Assembly (NCBI RefSeq): GCF_018860425.1
Contig: NZ_JAHKPI010000025.1
Span: 124,001 to 188,000 of the forward strand
Direction of reading: 5' to 3'
Source: Marinobacter sp. F3R08
GTDB taxonomy: Bacteria; Pseudomonadota; Gammaproteobacteria; Pseudomonadales; Oleiphilaceae
DNA length: 64,000 bases
The notes beneath the pieces are model-generated. The model was given only the letters and a program-made list of their open reading frames with translations, had not been told where the DNA came from and searched no databases. Position numbers and translations under genes: made by a program. Positions 29,661 to 39,372 of this stretch are shown piece after piece; position 1 is the first letter of the stretch; the number at the start of each line of letters is the position of its first letter.

Positions 29661-32033
29661 TTGGAAGATTACATTATCTGGTTTGATCACCTGGGAATGT
29701 CCGATGTCGATCGGGTAGGCGGGAAAAACGCCTCACTCGGCGAAATGATCAGTAATCTCGCCAACGCAGGTGTTACCGTTCCGGGGGGCTTTGCCACCAC
29801 AGCGCACGCGTACCGTGAATTCCTGGCTACCGACGGCCTGAAAGACCGTATCGACCAGGCACTGGATGTTCTGGATATCAACGATGTCAATGAATTGGCC
29901 CGGGTTGGTGCACAAATCCGCCAGTGGATCATTGAAACGCCGTTTCCGGACGTTCTGGAAAATGCTCTGAAGGAATCCTTTGCTGTTCTGCAGGATGGCA
30001 ATGAACATATGGCCGTTGCCGTTCGCTCTTCTGCCACTGCGGAAGACTTGCCTGATGCCTCATTCGCGGGGCAGCAGGAGACCTTCCTGAACGTGGTGGG
30101 GCTTGAGCAGGTTCGCACCTCGGTGAAGGAAGTCTTTGCATCACTGTTTAATGACCGGGCCATTTCCTATCGCGTTCACCATGGTTTCGACCACAAAATG
30201 GTCGCGCTTTCTGCAGGCATCCAGAAAATGGTCCGCAGTGAAACGGCGTCCAGTGGCGTTATGTTCACTCTGGACACCGAATCCGGTTTCCGTGACGTTG
30301 TGTTTGTAACCGCCTCCTACGGGCTGGGCGAGACAGTTGTTCAGGGAGCTGTGAACCCCGATGAGTTCTATGTCCATAAGCCCACTCTGGAAGCCAACCG
30401 GCCCGCGGTTCTGCGTCGCAACCTGGGAAGCAAGGCCATCAAAATGGTCTACAACACCAAGCCTGATGACGGTGAGTTTGTTGAAACAGTGAAGGTGGAG
30501 CAGGAAGAGCGGAATCGCTTTAGCGTCTCCGATGCCGAGGTGGAAGATCTGGCTCGCCAGGCAATGATCATTGAAAAGCACTACCAGCGTCCGATGGATA
30601 TCGAGTGGGCAAAAGACGGCGATGACGGAAAAATTTACATTGTTCAGGCTCGGCCTGAGACCGTAAAGAGCCGTGCATCTGCCAATGTCATGGAGCGCTA
30701 TCTGCTGAATGAAACCGGAAAGGTTCTGGTGGAAGGCCGGAGCATCGGACATAAGATCGGTAGCGGTCCGGTCAAGATCATTACCAGTATCAAGGAGATG
30801 GACCGTGTGCAGGCCGGGGACGTGTTGGTAACCGACATGACTGACCCGGACTGGGAACCGGTAATGAAACGCGCCTCCGCTATAGTCACTGATCGGGGAG
30901 GGCGGACCTGCCATGCGGCTATTATTGCCCGTGAGCTGGGTATCCCCGCTGTGGTCGGTTGCGGCGATGCCACCGAACTGTTGAAAGACGGTCAGGAGGT
31001 TACTGTTTCTTGTGCCGAGGGCGATACGGGCATGATTTACGAAGGTGCCCTGGATTTCGAACTGCGGGAAAATACCGTGGATTCCATGCCCAACATCCCA
31101 TTCAAGATTATGATGAACGTTGGCAATCCGGACCGGGCTTTTGATTTCCAGGCCTTGCCCAATGAGGGTGTGGGTCTGGCCCGGCTGGAGTTCATCATCA
31201 ATCGGATGATCGGCGTGCACCCCAAGGCTCTGTTGAATTTTGACGGTTTGCCCCGGGACATCAAGCAGACGGTAGAAAAGCGTATTTCGGGTTACAGCTC
31301 TCCAGTGGATTTTTACGTCGATAAGCTGGTAGAGGGTATCTCGACACTGGCGGCCGCCTTCGCACCGAAGAAAGTGATTGTTCGGTTGTCGGATTTTAAA
31401 TCAAACGAGTACGCCAACCTTATCGGCGGCACCCTTTATGAGCCGGATGAAGAGAACCCGATGCTTGGTTTCCGGGGTGCCTCACGCTACATCTCTGACA
31501 CCTTCAGGGATTGCTTCGAGCTGGAGTGCCGGGCTCTGAAAAAAGTGCGTGACGAAATGGGGCTGACCAATGTGGAGGTGATGGTTCCGTTTGTGCGTAC
31601 CGTTGGTGAGGCGGAGCAGGTCGTCAAACTTCTGTCGGAGAATGGGCTCAAACGTGGTGAAAACAACCTGCGGGTTATCATGATGTGCGAGCTGCCGGCT
31701 AATGCACTGTTGGCAGATCAGTTCCTGGAGCACTTCGACGGTTTCTCTATCGGCTCTAACGATCTGACCCAGCTGACATTGGGTCTGGATCGGGATTCCG
31801 GCATCATTGCTCACCTCTTTGATGAGCGGAATGATGCGGTCAAGGCTCTGCTGTCCAATGCCATTCAGGCGTGCAAGAAAGCCGACAAGTACATTGGTAT
31901 CTGCGGCCAGGGGCCGTCAGATCATCCGGACCTTGCCAAATGGCTGATGGACCAGGGCATTGATACCGTGTCACTCAATCCGGACTCGGTCCTGGACACC
32001 TGGTTCTTCCTGGCCGACGAAAAAATAGACTGA
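29661..32033 (+). CDS. ppsA: Phosphoenolpyruvate synthase
   Basis: Converts pyruvate, ATP and water to phosphoenolpyruvate, AMP and phosphate for gluconeogenesis. It is 790 residues. The catalytic phosphohistidine is His418 in [15 protein letters not shown]; the ATP-grasp part begins with [13 protein letters not shown], and the C-terminal PEP-binding barrel has [17 protein letters not shown] and [10 protein letters not shown]. The start is the TTG at 29661, which has GGGAG seven bases upstream; a longer in-frame start at 29625 lacks one, and an ATG at 29656 is out of frame. Control by PpsR (divergent) is expected. Confidence 0.95.
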   Translation: MEDYIIWFDHLGMSDVDRVGGKNASLGEMISNLANAGVTVPGGFATTAHAYREFLATDGLKDRIDQALDVLDINDVNELARVGAQIRQWIIETPFPDVLENALKESFAVLQDGNEHMAVAVRSSATAEDLPDASFAGQQETFLNVVGLEQVRTSVKEVFASLFNDRAISYRVHHGFDHKMVALSAGIQKMVRSETASSGVMFTLDTESGFRDVVFVTASYGLGETVVQGAVNPDEFYVHKPTLEANRPAVLRRNLGSKAIKMVYNTKPDDGEFVETVKVEQEERNRFSVSDAEVEDLARQAMIIEKHYQRPMDIEWAKDGDDGKIYIVQARPETVKSRASANVMERYLLNETGKVLVEGRSIGHKIGSGPVKIITSIKEMDRVQAGDVLVTDMTDPDWEPVMKRASAIVTDRGGRTCHAAIIARELGIPAVVGCGDATELLKDGQEVTVSCAEGDTGMIYEGALDFELRENTVDSMPNIPFKIMMNVGNPDRAFDFQALPNEGVGLARLEFIINRMIGVHPKALLNFDGLPRDIKQTVEKRISGYSSPVDFYVDKLVEGISTLAAAFAPKKVIVRLSDFKSNEYANLIGGTLYEPDEENPMLGFRGASRYISDTFRDCFELECRALKKVRDEMGLTNVEVMVPFVRTVGEAEQVVKLLSENGLKRGENNLRVIMMCELPANALLADQFLEHFDGFSIGSNDLTQLTLGLDRDSGIIAHLFDERNDAVKALLSNAIQACKKADKYIGICGQGPSDHPDLAKWLMDQGIDTVSLNPDSVLDTWFFLADEKID

Positions 32034-32063
32034 GCGAGTTTCGAGGATAAGGAGAGCGATAAC

Positions 32064-32543
32064 GTGACAACGATAATTACCCCGGATCTGTGTGATGAAT
32101 TTCCCGAAGTGCTTGTTGCAGAGCCTGGCTTCAATAACTACGGAGGAAACAAGGCGTTTGGCGGAGAGATTGTAACCGTAAAGTGCTTTGAAGATAATTC
32201 CGTGGTGAAAGAGCAGGTCGGCCAACCGGGAAATGGTCGCGTAATGGTTGTAGACGGTGGGGCTTCAAAGCGTCATGCGCTGCTGGGCGACATGCTGGCA
32301 GAGAAGGCTGCGAGTAACGGTTGGGCTGGCCTGATCATCTACGGCTGTGTCCGAGATGTGGATGAAATCGGCAAAACAGCACTCGGTGTTCAGGCCCTTG
32401 GCACCCATCCCAGAAAGAGCGAAAAGCGAGGTCTTGGTGACCTGAATGTTCCGGTCACTTTTCATGGCGTAACCTTCCATCCCGGACATTACGTCTATGC
32501 CGACAACAATGGCATTATTGTTTCTGAAAAGCCTCTGGTCTGA
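32064..32543 (+). CDS. rraA: Regulator of RNase E activity RraA
   Basis: A 159-residue protein that in E. coli binds the C-terminal scaffold of RNase E and inhibits it. The family segments [28 protein letters not shown] and [13 protein letters not shown] are clear. The start is GTG at 32064 with AAGGAG 9 bases upstream. It is 30 bases from ppsA and may be partly co-transcribed. The stop codon lies within a perfect 10-bp hairpin and a second terminator follows. The rne gene itself is only 3 kb away, on the other strand. Confidence 0.93.
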   Translation: MTTIITPDLCDEFPEVLVAEPGFNNYGGNKAFGGEIVTVKCFEDNSVVKEQVGQPGNGRVMVVDGGASKRHALLGDMLAEKAASNGWAGLIIYGCVRDVDEIGKTALGVQALGTHPRKSEKRGLGDLNVPVTFHGVTFHPGHYVYADNNGIIVSEKPLV

Positions 32544-32551
32544 GGCTTTTC
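32526..32551 (+). terminator. Hairpin overlapping the rraA stop codon
   Basis: GAAAAGCCTC (32526-32535) and GAGGCTTTTC (32542-32551) form a perfect 10-bp stem with loop TGGTCT. The rraA stop TGA (32541-32543) is in the loop/stem junction. The A/T-rich ends resemble a terminator with an imperfect U tract. Confidence 0.6.
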
Positions 32552-32559
32552 GGGGACAG

Positions 32560-32589
32560 AAAAAAGGCGGCCAGTGGCCGCCTTTTTTT
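32560..32589. terminator. Bidirectional terminator between rraA and the PilZ gene
   Basis: Stem GGCGGCC/GGCCGCC with an AGT loop, preceded by six A and followed by seven T. It is well placed to end both convergent transcripts. Confidence 0.93.
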
Positions 32590-32593
32590 ATGC

Positions 32594-32884
32594 TCAGCGA
32601 GTGACTTCGCTGATGTTTGTGCCTAACAGGAATCCGTCCCCTTCCGGTTCGCAGCGAATGACCTCGCAAACCGTCTCCAGCGGCGGAAATTGTTCATTGC
32701 TGGGATGGAGGACCGTGCGAAGCTCTTCGCCAACCTCAACGGCCTGTTCAACGTAGAGTTGCATGCCGGTGGCACTCAGGTCGCGGCAGACCCCTTTGAA
32801 GCGGTAACCCCGACTGTCGCTGATCTCGATCTCCGAGTTCAGTTGCATACGGTGAAAGTCACGTTTCTCTGAGTAATCTTTCAT
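32594..32884 (-). CDS. PilZ domain protein
   Basis: A 96-residue protein that is essentially one PilZ domain, a cyclic di-GMP receptor fold. The first binding segment carries Arg residues (EKRDFHRMQL) and the second is DLSATGMQLYV, fitting the D/N-x-S-x-x-G pattern. No output domain is present, so it would act by binding a partner. It starts 4 bases after the stop of the SH3/coiled-coil gene, so the two are likely co-transcribed. Target unknown. Confidence 0.85.
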   Translation of the reverse strand: MKDYSEKRDFHRMQLNSEIEISDSRGYRFKGVCRDLSATGMQLYVEQAVEVGEELRTVLHPSNEQFPPLETVCEVIRCEPEGDGFLLGTNISEVTR

Positions 32885-32888
32885 TGCG

Positions 32889-33560
32889 TCAGGCCCAATT
32901 GTCGGTTTTTCTTGTTGGTTTGAGCATCGGAATAATCAATGCCAGTAACACGCCGCCCAGAACCAGACCGGCACCCAATAGCATGAAGTCGTGTTCCTTG
33001 CTGGCTTCGAGGCGTTCGTTCTCGGCGGTAAGAACCTCAAGGTCGTTGCGAATTTTCTGATTCTCTTCGCGCAGCTCCCGATTGCGACGCTCCAGGTTGA
33101 TCGAGTCGGCCGCGATGCTCTTAATTCTCTGCAGTTCTTCCTGAAGATTCTGGGATCGATTGGACAGAGAGGATTCCGAGTTTTCCAGTGCGTTTCGTTC
33201 ACTGGTGACGTTGGCGAGTTGCTCCTTGACCTGGGCCAGCTCCGTGCGGGCCTCTTCCAGCTGGCGGTTGGCTGTCCGGAGCTGATCTGCGGCAACGGGC
33301 GTTTCGCTCAGATACTGACTGGAAACCCAGCCCTCGGTGCCTTTCGGGGTTCGAACGCGGGTGTATCCCGAATCGGATGCGTCGAGCACTTCTAGTGGGG
33401 TTCCGCTGGGAACCGCGTTCTCGATGATGCGAAACTGGGAACCGGCGCCAGACCTTACGGGAAGGTACAACTGGTCATCCACCCAGACGGTTTTGGCCTG
33501 GGCAACGGCAATGGACGAAACTGCGAACAACACACTTATGGCGAGACGAAAAAGCGTCAC
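32889..33560 (-). CDS. SH3-domain, coiled-coil, membrane-anchored protein (YgiM-like)
   Basis: A 223-residue protein of the TIGR04211/YgiM type. It has an N-terminal signal peptide (to about AVAQA), a bacterial SH3 domain (about 24-86, with LYLPVRSGAGSQFRIIE and TEGWVSSQYL), a long coiled coil (about 90-190) and a C-terminal membrane helix (about 194-212) followed by a short basic tail. The SH3 domain should face the periplasm, perhaps touching the cell wall. Biological role is not established. It is followed 4 bases later by the PilZ gene. Confidence 0.85.
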   Translation of the reverse strand: MTLFRLAISVLFAVSSIAVAQAKTVWVDDQLYLPVRSGAGSQFRIIENAVPSGTPLEVLDASDSGYTRVRTPKGTEGWVSSQYLSETPVAADQLRTANRQLEEARTELAQVKEQLANVTSERNALENSESSLSNRSQNLQEELQRIKSIAADSINLERRNRELREENQKIRNDLEVLTAENERLEASKEHDFMLLGAGLVLGGVLLALIIPMLKPTRKTDNWA

Positions 33561-33685
33561 TGGTTACGTTCCCTGAAGTTCTGCGGTTGAAATCTGAGCC
33601 TGATCAAGAGCGCAATTTTGTCACAGATGCCCCGCCGTGCAAGCGAGCCATCATTACAATAAACTCATGGTACATCGACCTCCGC

Positions 33686-33985
33686 TTACGGCAGAACGAC
33701 CTTGTAGGGCTTAACAATAACCTTTGCATAGACACCTGCGTCAACATAGGGGTCGGCATCTGCCCAAGCCTGTGCGGCTTCCAGAGAGTCGAATTCGGCG
33801 ACAACCAGGCTGCCGGTAAAGCCGGCATCGCCGGGTTCTGGTGTGTCCAGAGCGGGATGAGGGCCAGCAACAAGTAAACGGCCTTCGGCTTTCAGAGCCT
33901 GTAACCGCTCGATATGAGCAGGGCGCACGGATTGGCGCAATGGCAGGCTGTTTTCGACGTCTTCACTGATAATGGCGTAATACAT
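33686..33985 (-). CDS. yciI: YciI family protein
   Basis: A 99-residue ferredoxin-like (alpha/beta barrel dimer) protein. The pattern [31 protein letters not shown] and [23 protein letters not shown] fits YciI, including the conserved His and Asp of its putative active site. Its reaction is unknown. The ATG at 33985 has GGAG 6 bases upstream and is preferred to an ATG 8 codons earlier. It is divergent from the RNase AM gene, a neighbour of yciI in other gammaproteobacteria. Confidence 0.88.
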   Translation of the reverse strand: MYYAIISEDVENSLPLRQSVRPAHIERLQALKAEGRLLVAGPHPALDTPEPGDAGFTGSLVVAEFDSLEAAQAWADADPYVDAGVYAKVIVKPYKVVLP

Positions 33986-34112
33986 TCCGCTCTCCAAAAT
34001 AGCTTTCATAAACAGGGTAACTGGTCAGACAATCGATGGTCGTGTTGTGCAAGGGTTGGCTGCTACACTGTGAGGCCATGGCGTACCGCCAGTTCATGAT
34101 TCAGGATATTTT

Positions 34113-34991
34113 GTGACTATACCGCAAGACCCGCATTTGTGCATTGATCTGCATTGCCACAGTACAGCTTCTGATGGTGCTCTATCACCGGCAGAGCTGG
34201 TGGAGCGGGCGGCCAGTTGCGGTGTTACCCACCTTTCGCTGACAGATCACGACACCATCGCGGGACTGGCCCAAGCCGACGCAGCTGCGCGCGCCAAAGG
34301 AATTATGCTGATTCCGGGTGTCGAGCTATCCTGTCTCTGGAAAAGCCGTACTATTCACATAGTTGGACTGGATTTTGATCCTGAGACGGACGGTTTCAGG
34401 AAGGCACTGGAGCATCAGAACGACAATCGCTGGGCCCGTGCGCGCTTGATAGCAGATCGTCTGGCCAAACTCGGTATTGATGATCTGCTGGCCAAGGCGT
34501 CCGAGGTCGCCGGTGGTGATGTCCCCGGGCGGCCGCACTTTGCGAAAGTTCTGATAGAAGCCGGTGTGGTCCGGAATGCCGCTCAGGCGTTCAAACGATA
34601 TCTGGGCAATGGCAAGCCTGGCGATGTGAAAGCCTTCTGGCCGGAGCTTCCGGAAGTTGTACGCTGGATTACCGAGGCGGGTGGCATTGCCGTTCTTGCT
34701 CATCCTCGAAAGTACCAGCTTACTGCGACAAAGCTAAGGGAATTGACTGCGGATTTTCGAAGGGCAGGGGGGCGGGCGATCGAAGTTTCAACTTCCGGGC
34801 AATCCAGCGGTGACATGGGCTTTTTGGCGGAGTTGTGCAGGAAAGAAAAGCTACTTGCATCCCAGGGGAGCGATTTCCACTTTCCAGGCGCTCCATGGTG
34901 TGAGCTTGGCCGTATCATGAAAATGCCAGACGGGCTTGAGCCGGTCTGGCATTCATTCAGGCGCCCCGTTCTGAATCCTGCGCCGGTTTAG
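34113..34991 (+). CDS. rnm: RNase AM / PHP-domain phosphoesterase (TrpH/YciV)
   Basis: A 292-residue PHP-domain enzyme. In E. coli the homologue (formerly TrpH/YciV) is a 5'-3' exonuclease acting on short RNAs and maturing 5' ends of rRNA; relatives act on 3',5'-bisphosphonucleotides. Metal ligands are visible: His14, His16 and Asp21 (DLHCHSTASDG), TDHDT, AHPRKY and GSDFHFPG. The start is GTG at 34113. Its stop overlaps that of the convergent YecA-like gene within a hairpin. Confidence 0.9.
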   Translation: MTIPQDPHLCIDLHCHSTASDGALSPAELVERAASCGVTHLSLTDHDTIAGLAQADAAARAKGIMLIPGVELSCLWKSRTIHIVGLDFDPETDGFRKALEHQNDNRWARARLIADRLAKLGIDDLLAKASEVAGGDVPGRPHFAKVLIEAGVVRNAAQAFKRYLGNGKPGDVKAFWPELPEVVRWITEAGGIAVLAHPRKYQLTATKLRELTADFRRAGGRAIEVSTSGQSSGDMGFLAELCRKEKLLASQGSDFHFPGAPWCELGRIMKMPDGLEPVWHSFRRPVLNPAPV

Positions 34992-35000
34992 TCCGGCGCA
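34979..35000. terminator. Hairpin containing both convergent stop codons
   Basis: TGCGCCGG (34979-34986) and CCGGCGCA (34993-35000) form a perfect 8-bp stem with a 6-base loop. The stop codons of rnm (34989-34991) and of the YecA-like gene (34988-34990, opposite strand) both lie in the loop. There is no T run. Confidence 0.6.
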
Positions 35001-35530
35001 TGGATCAGAAGGTACAGATCCGTCAGTGAGTCCGGAATGGCGTCGGCCATCTGCCGGGACAGTTTTTCACTGTTGCGAACCTTCTGGAAGTCCTCGTCGT
35101 CGAACAACCCCGATAGTGTCAGCATGGGGACTAACAGATCGGCTGTTTCTTCCTCGCTGGCGGCTTCGAGCCATTCTTCTTCGTGTTCAAGGAAGGTGTC
35201 CACGAACCCGGCGCACCAGTTTTCAAGGGCGTTCATAGGGTCGCCGTCCTCAGGTTCTGGCAGCTGCAGAGCTTGTCCCATGTCCAGGGCGTGAGCCATG
35301 TCATTCGCCAGTTGACTGGCGCAGCGCCTGAAGACATCCGGAACCCCTTTATCGGGCACTTGGCCGGCTCCTGTGGCGAGGCGGAAGATATCTTCCGCAC
35401 TCAGTTCAGACGGGCCAACCACGCTGGCACAGACCACCCCGTGGAAGCCGAAGAAGTCCAGGGCGTCATCCCCCCAGGGCTCGGCAAACAGGATGTCTTC
35501 CAGCGCTTCGATGTCCGAGTTGGATAGCAT
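34988..35530 (-). CDS. UPF0149 (YecA/YgfB-like) protein
   Basis: A 180-residue, acidic, mainly helical cytoplasmic protein. Signatures include FFGFHGVVCASVVGPSEL, NWCAGFVDTF and EEEWLEAASEEETADLL. It lacks the C-terminal SEC-C zinc motif seen in full-length YecA. Function in the family is poorly known; YgfB in Pseudomonas has been linked to beta-lactamase control. It starts 3 bases after the rne stop, with GGGAG upstream, so it should be co-translated with rne. Confidence 0.82.
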   Translation of the reverse strand: MLSNSDIEALEDILFAEPWGDDALDFFGFHGVVCASVVGPSELSAEDIFRLATGAGQVPDKGVPDVFRRCASQLANDMAHALDMGQALQLPEPEDGDPMNALENWCAGFVDTFLEHEEEWLEAASEEETADLLVPMLTLSGLFDDEDFQKVRNSEKLSRQMADAIPDSLTDLYLLIHAPD

Positions 35531-35533
35531 CAA

Positions 35534-38500
35534 TCAGTTACTCCCGGCATTTTTGGCCTCTTCCGCAGCCTTCTGGCGCTTCCGGACCTCTCTGGGGTCG
35601 TTATAGGCGCGGCCCGGTGTCACCGGAACGTCGGTTGCCGGCGTTTCGTCTGACGAAACCGGTTGTTTGCTTTCTGGCTCGGAAGACTTCTCGACTTTCT
35701 CAGTCTCGACCTTCTCAGGCTCTGCTTTGGCAGGCTTGACCTTCTCAGCCTCGGCCTTCTTAGGCTCGGCTTTGGTAGGCTCAGCCTTCCCGGAATCGGT
35801 CTTCGTTGGTTCCGGCTGCTTGGTTTCAGTTTCCGCTTTCGGTGTCGTCCGGTTCGCGGTTGCTGGTTTCTCCGCTGGCTGTTCGGCCTTGTCGCCCGTG
35901 GTCGCAACGTCAGGCTTGGCAGCTGCCACTGGAGTGGCTTTCGGTTCTTTCGGCTGCGTCTTGGCCTTCGGCGCTTGTTCCGCTGCAGGCGCGGGCGCTG
36001 CCTTGGGCTCTGCCTCTGGTTTGATAGCAGCCTCTTTTTTGTCAGCCTGGTCAGTTACCGGCTTTTGCTCGCCAGCGTCGTCCGGGTTCTTGGCAGAGAC
36101 TGGCTCCTTGGCTGGTTTCTGAGTTTTTGTGGCAGCCTTTTCGACTTTATCGTCGGATTTCTGACGAGATCCCGTGCTTTTGCCAGCCCCGGCGGGTTCT
36201 GCGTCTGCAGGCTTGTCAGCGTTAGCTTTACCCGTTGCCGCTTTCTCCGGGGATTTCTCTGCGGTTTTGGGGGGCTCTTCCGACTGCGCTTGAGGCTTAT
36301 TGCCTGAAGGTGCCTTGTCTGAGGATGCCTGCTCAGGTTTCAGTTCCTTTCTGGATTCTTCCTGAGCAACCGCTGTTCTGGGCGCCTCTTTGGTTGCAGG
36401 TGCTGTTTCTGCCCCGGCTTCGGGCTTTCCGGGCGCTTTGGTGACGGTTTGCTTAGCTGCTTCGGTTTTTGCCTCCGGCTTCACATCGTCACGACCCTTT
36501 TCCGGCTGGGTGTCTTTCTGGTGCTTTTCACTGCGAGCACTTTTGCGATCCGCTGGTGAAGAGGCCGGTGCTTCAGATGGCGAGCCGTCACGGTTACGTT
36601 GGCGACGTGGCTTGCGGCGCTTCTCGTCAGAGCCGGATTTGTCAGTTGTGCCGGATTTGGCGGCATTATCCTGCGGGCCCTGATCTTTCTGATCGCGGTT
36701 GTCCTTCTGATCCCGCTGAGGCTTGTTACGGCCCCGGCCCTGATTGTCGCGACGATTATCGCGGCGATTGTCAGAGCTGTTGTTTTCTCCGCCTTTGTTA
36801 TCGCTCCCGCGGTTATCAGGGGTTTTGTTATCTGAGCCCTGGCGATTCTGGTTGCCACGGTTCTGGTCATCACCGCGGTTGCTGCGTCCACGTCCGCGGT
36901 TCTCTTCATTACGACCGCCCTGGCGCCGATCGCTGCCACTGCGGTTGCTGCCTGAGCGCTGCTCGCCTTCGCGGGCTACGCGGGATTTGCGGCGATCCTG
37001 ACGGCCCTGGTTGCGACGATCGTCACGCTGGCTTTTGCTTTTCTCACGATTTTCTGACGGTTGCTCTTCTTCTCCACCAAAAAGGCCGGCAATCTTGCGT
37101 CCCAGTCGGCGGAACAGGCCGTCTTCCTGATCGGCTGTTTCTTCAATTTTTGCGGTCGTCGGGGCAGGCACGCTGGGCCGAATGGCTTTTACTGCAGCTT
37201 GCTCGCGAGCCGGCTTTTCAGGGGCAGGGGCCTCAAATATTTCTTCTTCACGCTCGCTGTATTCCTGAGCCACCTGGTGACTTGCAATATGCTCGGGCGT
37301 TGCTTCGTCCTGACGCATCCGGATGATTTCGAAGTGTGGTGTTTCCATGTGCGGTACCGGAACCACCACCACGCTGACTTCCTGGCGAGCTTCAATGTCT
37401 GCCAGTTGCTTGCGTTTCTCGTTAAGCAGGAAAGTGGCGACCGACACAGGTACCACCGCCCGTACTTCACCCGTCTTGTCTTTGGAAGATTCCTCGTAAA
37501 TCAGGCGCATGATGCTCAGGGCGAGGGATTCGATGCCGCGAATAGTGCCCTGACCTTCACAGCGGGGGCATACCTCGCTTCGGGTTTCGCCAAGAGAGGG
37601 GCGCAGACGCTGGCGGGACATCTCCAGTAGGCCGAAGCGGGAGATCTTGCCAACCTGAACCCGGGCCCGGTCGATTTCCAGGGCTTCACGTACTTTCTGT
37701 TCGACTTCCCGCTGGTGCTTGGCCGGTGTCATGTCAATGAAGTCGATGACGATCAGGCCGCCCATGTCACGCAAGCGAAGCTGACGGGCTATTTCTTCGG
37801 CTGCTTCCAGATTTGTCTGGAATGCCGTTTCTTCGATGTCCTGTCCCTTTGTGGCCCGGGAAGAGTTGATATCGATGGAGACCAGTGCTTCGGTAGGGTC
37901 GATTACGATGGAGCCGCCGGAAGGCAGTTTCACTTCCCGCTGGAATGCGGTCTCGATCTGGCCTTCGATCTGGTACCGGCTGAACAGGGGGATTTCATCC
38001 TTGTACAGCTTGATCTTGTTCTCGAAGGTGGGCATGACCGCGCGAACAAAATTCAGAACGTCTTCATACACGCTGTTGGCGTCAATCAGAACCTCACCGA
38101 TATCCTGGCGAAGGTAGTCGCGAACTGCACGGATGATTACGTTGCTTTCCTGATGGATCAGGAAGGGTGCTTTGCGCTCGCCGGCTGCCTGGGTGATGGC
38201 TTCCCAGAACTGCACCAGATAATCTAGATCCCATTGAAGTTCTTCGGTACTGCGGCCAATGCCAGCGGTACGAACGATGATACCCATGGATTTTGGTACC
38301 TGGACATCGCTCATGGCTTCCTTGAGCTGGGCCCGCTCTTCACCCTCAATCCGACGGGAAATGCCGCCGGCACGAGGGTTGTTGGGCATGAGCACCAGGT
38401 AGCGTCCTGCCAGAGAAATAAAGGTGGTCAGGGCTGCGCCCTTGTTGCCACGTTCTTCTTTATCGACCTGTACGATGACTTCCTGGCCTTCGGAAACCAC

Positions 38501-38779
38501 ATCCTTGATGTTGATCTTGCCTTCGATCTGTCCGGGGGACTTCTTGAAGTAATCCTTGGAGATTTCCTTCAGCGGCAGAAAGCCGTGGCGCTCGGCGCCG
38601 AAATCTACAAAGGCGGCCTCAAGGCTGGGTTCAACCCGGGTAATGCGGCCCTTGTAGATGTTGGCTTTTTTCTGCTCCCGGGAGCTGGATTCGATATCAA
38701 GGTCGAACAGACGCTGGCCGTCAACCAGAGCAACGCGCAACTCTTCAGGGTGAGTTGCATTGATGAGCATTCTTTTCAT
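35534..38779 (-). CDS. rne: Ribonuclease E
   Basis: The essential endonuclease for mRNA decay and rRNA/tRNA processing, and scaffold of the degradosome; 1081 residues. The catalytic half (about 1-520) has the S1 domain, active-site Asp303 and Asp346 and the zinc-link cysteines Cys404 and Cys407 (VCPRCEGQG), all at the E. coli numbers. The C-terminal half is an unstructured scaffold: an Arg/Asn/Gly/Asp-rich RNA-binding part (about 600-720), then a long Lys/Glu/Ala/Pro/Thr low-complexity tail. The start is ATG at 38779 ([13 protein letters not shown]); the frame is open to 38833. The 5' leader is long, as expected for an autoregulated rne. The UPF0149 gene follows directly. Confidence 0.96.
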   Translation of the reverse strand: MKRMLINATHPEELRVALVDGQRLFDLDIESSSREQKKANIYKGRITRVEPSLEAAFVDFGAERHGFLPLKEISKDYFKKSPGQIEGKINIKDVVSEGQEVIVQVDKEERGNKGAALTTFISLAGRYLVLMPNNPRAGGISRRIEGEERAQLKEAMSDVQVPKSMGIIVRTAGIGRSTEELQWDLDYLVQFWEAITQAAGERKAPFLIHQESNVIIRAVRDYLRQDIGEVLIDANSVYEDVLNFVRAVMPTFENKIKLYKDEIPLFSRYQIEGQIETAFQREVKLPSGGSIVIDPTEALVSIDINSSRATKGQDIEETAFQTNLEAAEEIARQLRLRDMGGLIVIDFIDMTPAKHQREVEQKVREALEIDRARVQVGKISRFGLLEMSRQRLRPSLGETRSEVCPRCEGQGTIRGIESLALSIMRLIYEESSKDKTGEVRAVVPVSVATFLLNEKRKQLADIEARQEVSVVVVPVPHMETPHFEIIRMRQDEATPEHIASHQVAQEYSEREEEIFEAPAPEKPAREQAAVKAIRPSVPAPTTAKIEETADQEDGLFRRLGRKIAGLFGGEEEQPSENREKSKSQRDDRRNQGRQDRRKSRVAREGEQRSGSNRSGSDRRQGGRNEENRGRGRSNRGDDQNRGNQNRQGSDNKTPDNRGSDNKGGENNSSDNRRDNRRDNQGRGRNKPQRDQKDNRDQKDQGPQDNAAKSGTTDKSGSDEKRRKPRRQRNRDGSPSEAPASSPADRKSARSEKHQKDTQPEKGRDDVKPEAKTEAAKQTVTKAPGKPEAGAETAPATKEAPRTAVAQEESRKELKPEQASSDKAPSGNKPQAQSEEPPKTAEKSPEKAATGKANADKPADAEPAGAGKSTGSRQKSDDKVEKAATKTQKPAKEPVSAKNPDDAGEQKPVTDQADKKEAAIKPEAEPKAAPAPAAEQAPKAKTQPKEPKATPVAAAKPDVATTGDKAEQPAEKPATANRTTPKAETETKQPEPTKTDSGKAEPTKAEPKKAEAEKVKPAKAEPEKVETEKVEKSSEPESKQPVSSDETPATDVPVTPGRAYNDPREVRKRQKAAEEAKNAGSN

Positions 38780-39372
38780 GGAAAGAAAGAGTTCCTGTCG
38801 TTTAATTTGACAGAAAACCAGAGGGGTTCGCATCAGCGAAGCAGGATGTGCGTTCCGCGGGCCCTGTTACATCAGAGAGGACCGGCGGCCAGACGAATCA
38901 GACCCTTTGGGGGTGTGATCCTTTCGGTCTGTGACCAATGCCGACGATCCGTCTGCCTGTGGGCAGGGAGAGGTCGTTTAAGGTTCGTGTCTGTTGACGC
39001 ATGTTATCCGTTTTCAGGTTCACTCAGGTGCCTGGGTCTCACGTCGTATTCGTATGCTGGACGGCCCGGCCCTGGGTGGCAATGATTCTTCGCGATGTCG
39101 CCCGCGGTTTTCTGCGCGGTTTTCCTTATCCCGGGTACAGAATGCAGTCTTCTTAAGATCTGTCCTGGTCCTCCGGGAGTATTTCTCTCGCCGATCCCGA
39201 TAGTGATTGGGTGCACGGCGTTCAAACTCTCGAATAGTGTCGGTATACTTCTGCCGCTCCGGCTTCTGACTTGAGTTGGTCAGGCCGTAGACAAACGGCA
39301 GATCACGCCGGAATATAACAGTATTCACGCAGCCGTTCAATCCTGCAGTTACGCCACCACCTAGGGGACTTC
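38780..39372. other. Long divergent intergenic region holding the rne leader and rluC promoter
   Basis: No gene is seen in these ~590 bases; several open frames of 70-110 codons on both strands lack family features. The minus strand should carry the long autoregulatory 5' leader of rne, as in E. coli. A 10-bp direct repeat lies at 39103-39124. A TATAAC at 39314-39319 could be the rluC -10 box, but no -35 box is at a proper distance. Confidence 0.6.
39103..39124. repeat. 10-bp direct repeat in the rne leader region
   Basis: CGCGGTTTTC occurs at 39103-39112 and again at 39115-39124, a 12-base period. On the rne strand it reads GAAAACCGCG twice. Confidence 0.7.

Noticed and set aside
35663..36307. 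Long plus-strand open frames opposite the rne tail
   Set aside because: Low-complexity, antisense by-products of the Lys/Glu/Ala-rich C-terminal half of RNase E.
38994..39340. Open frames of 60-106 codons between rne and rluC
   Set aside because: No family features or ribosome sites; the region is the long rne leader and divergent promoter.
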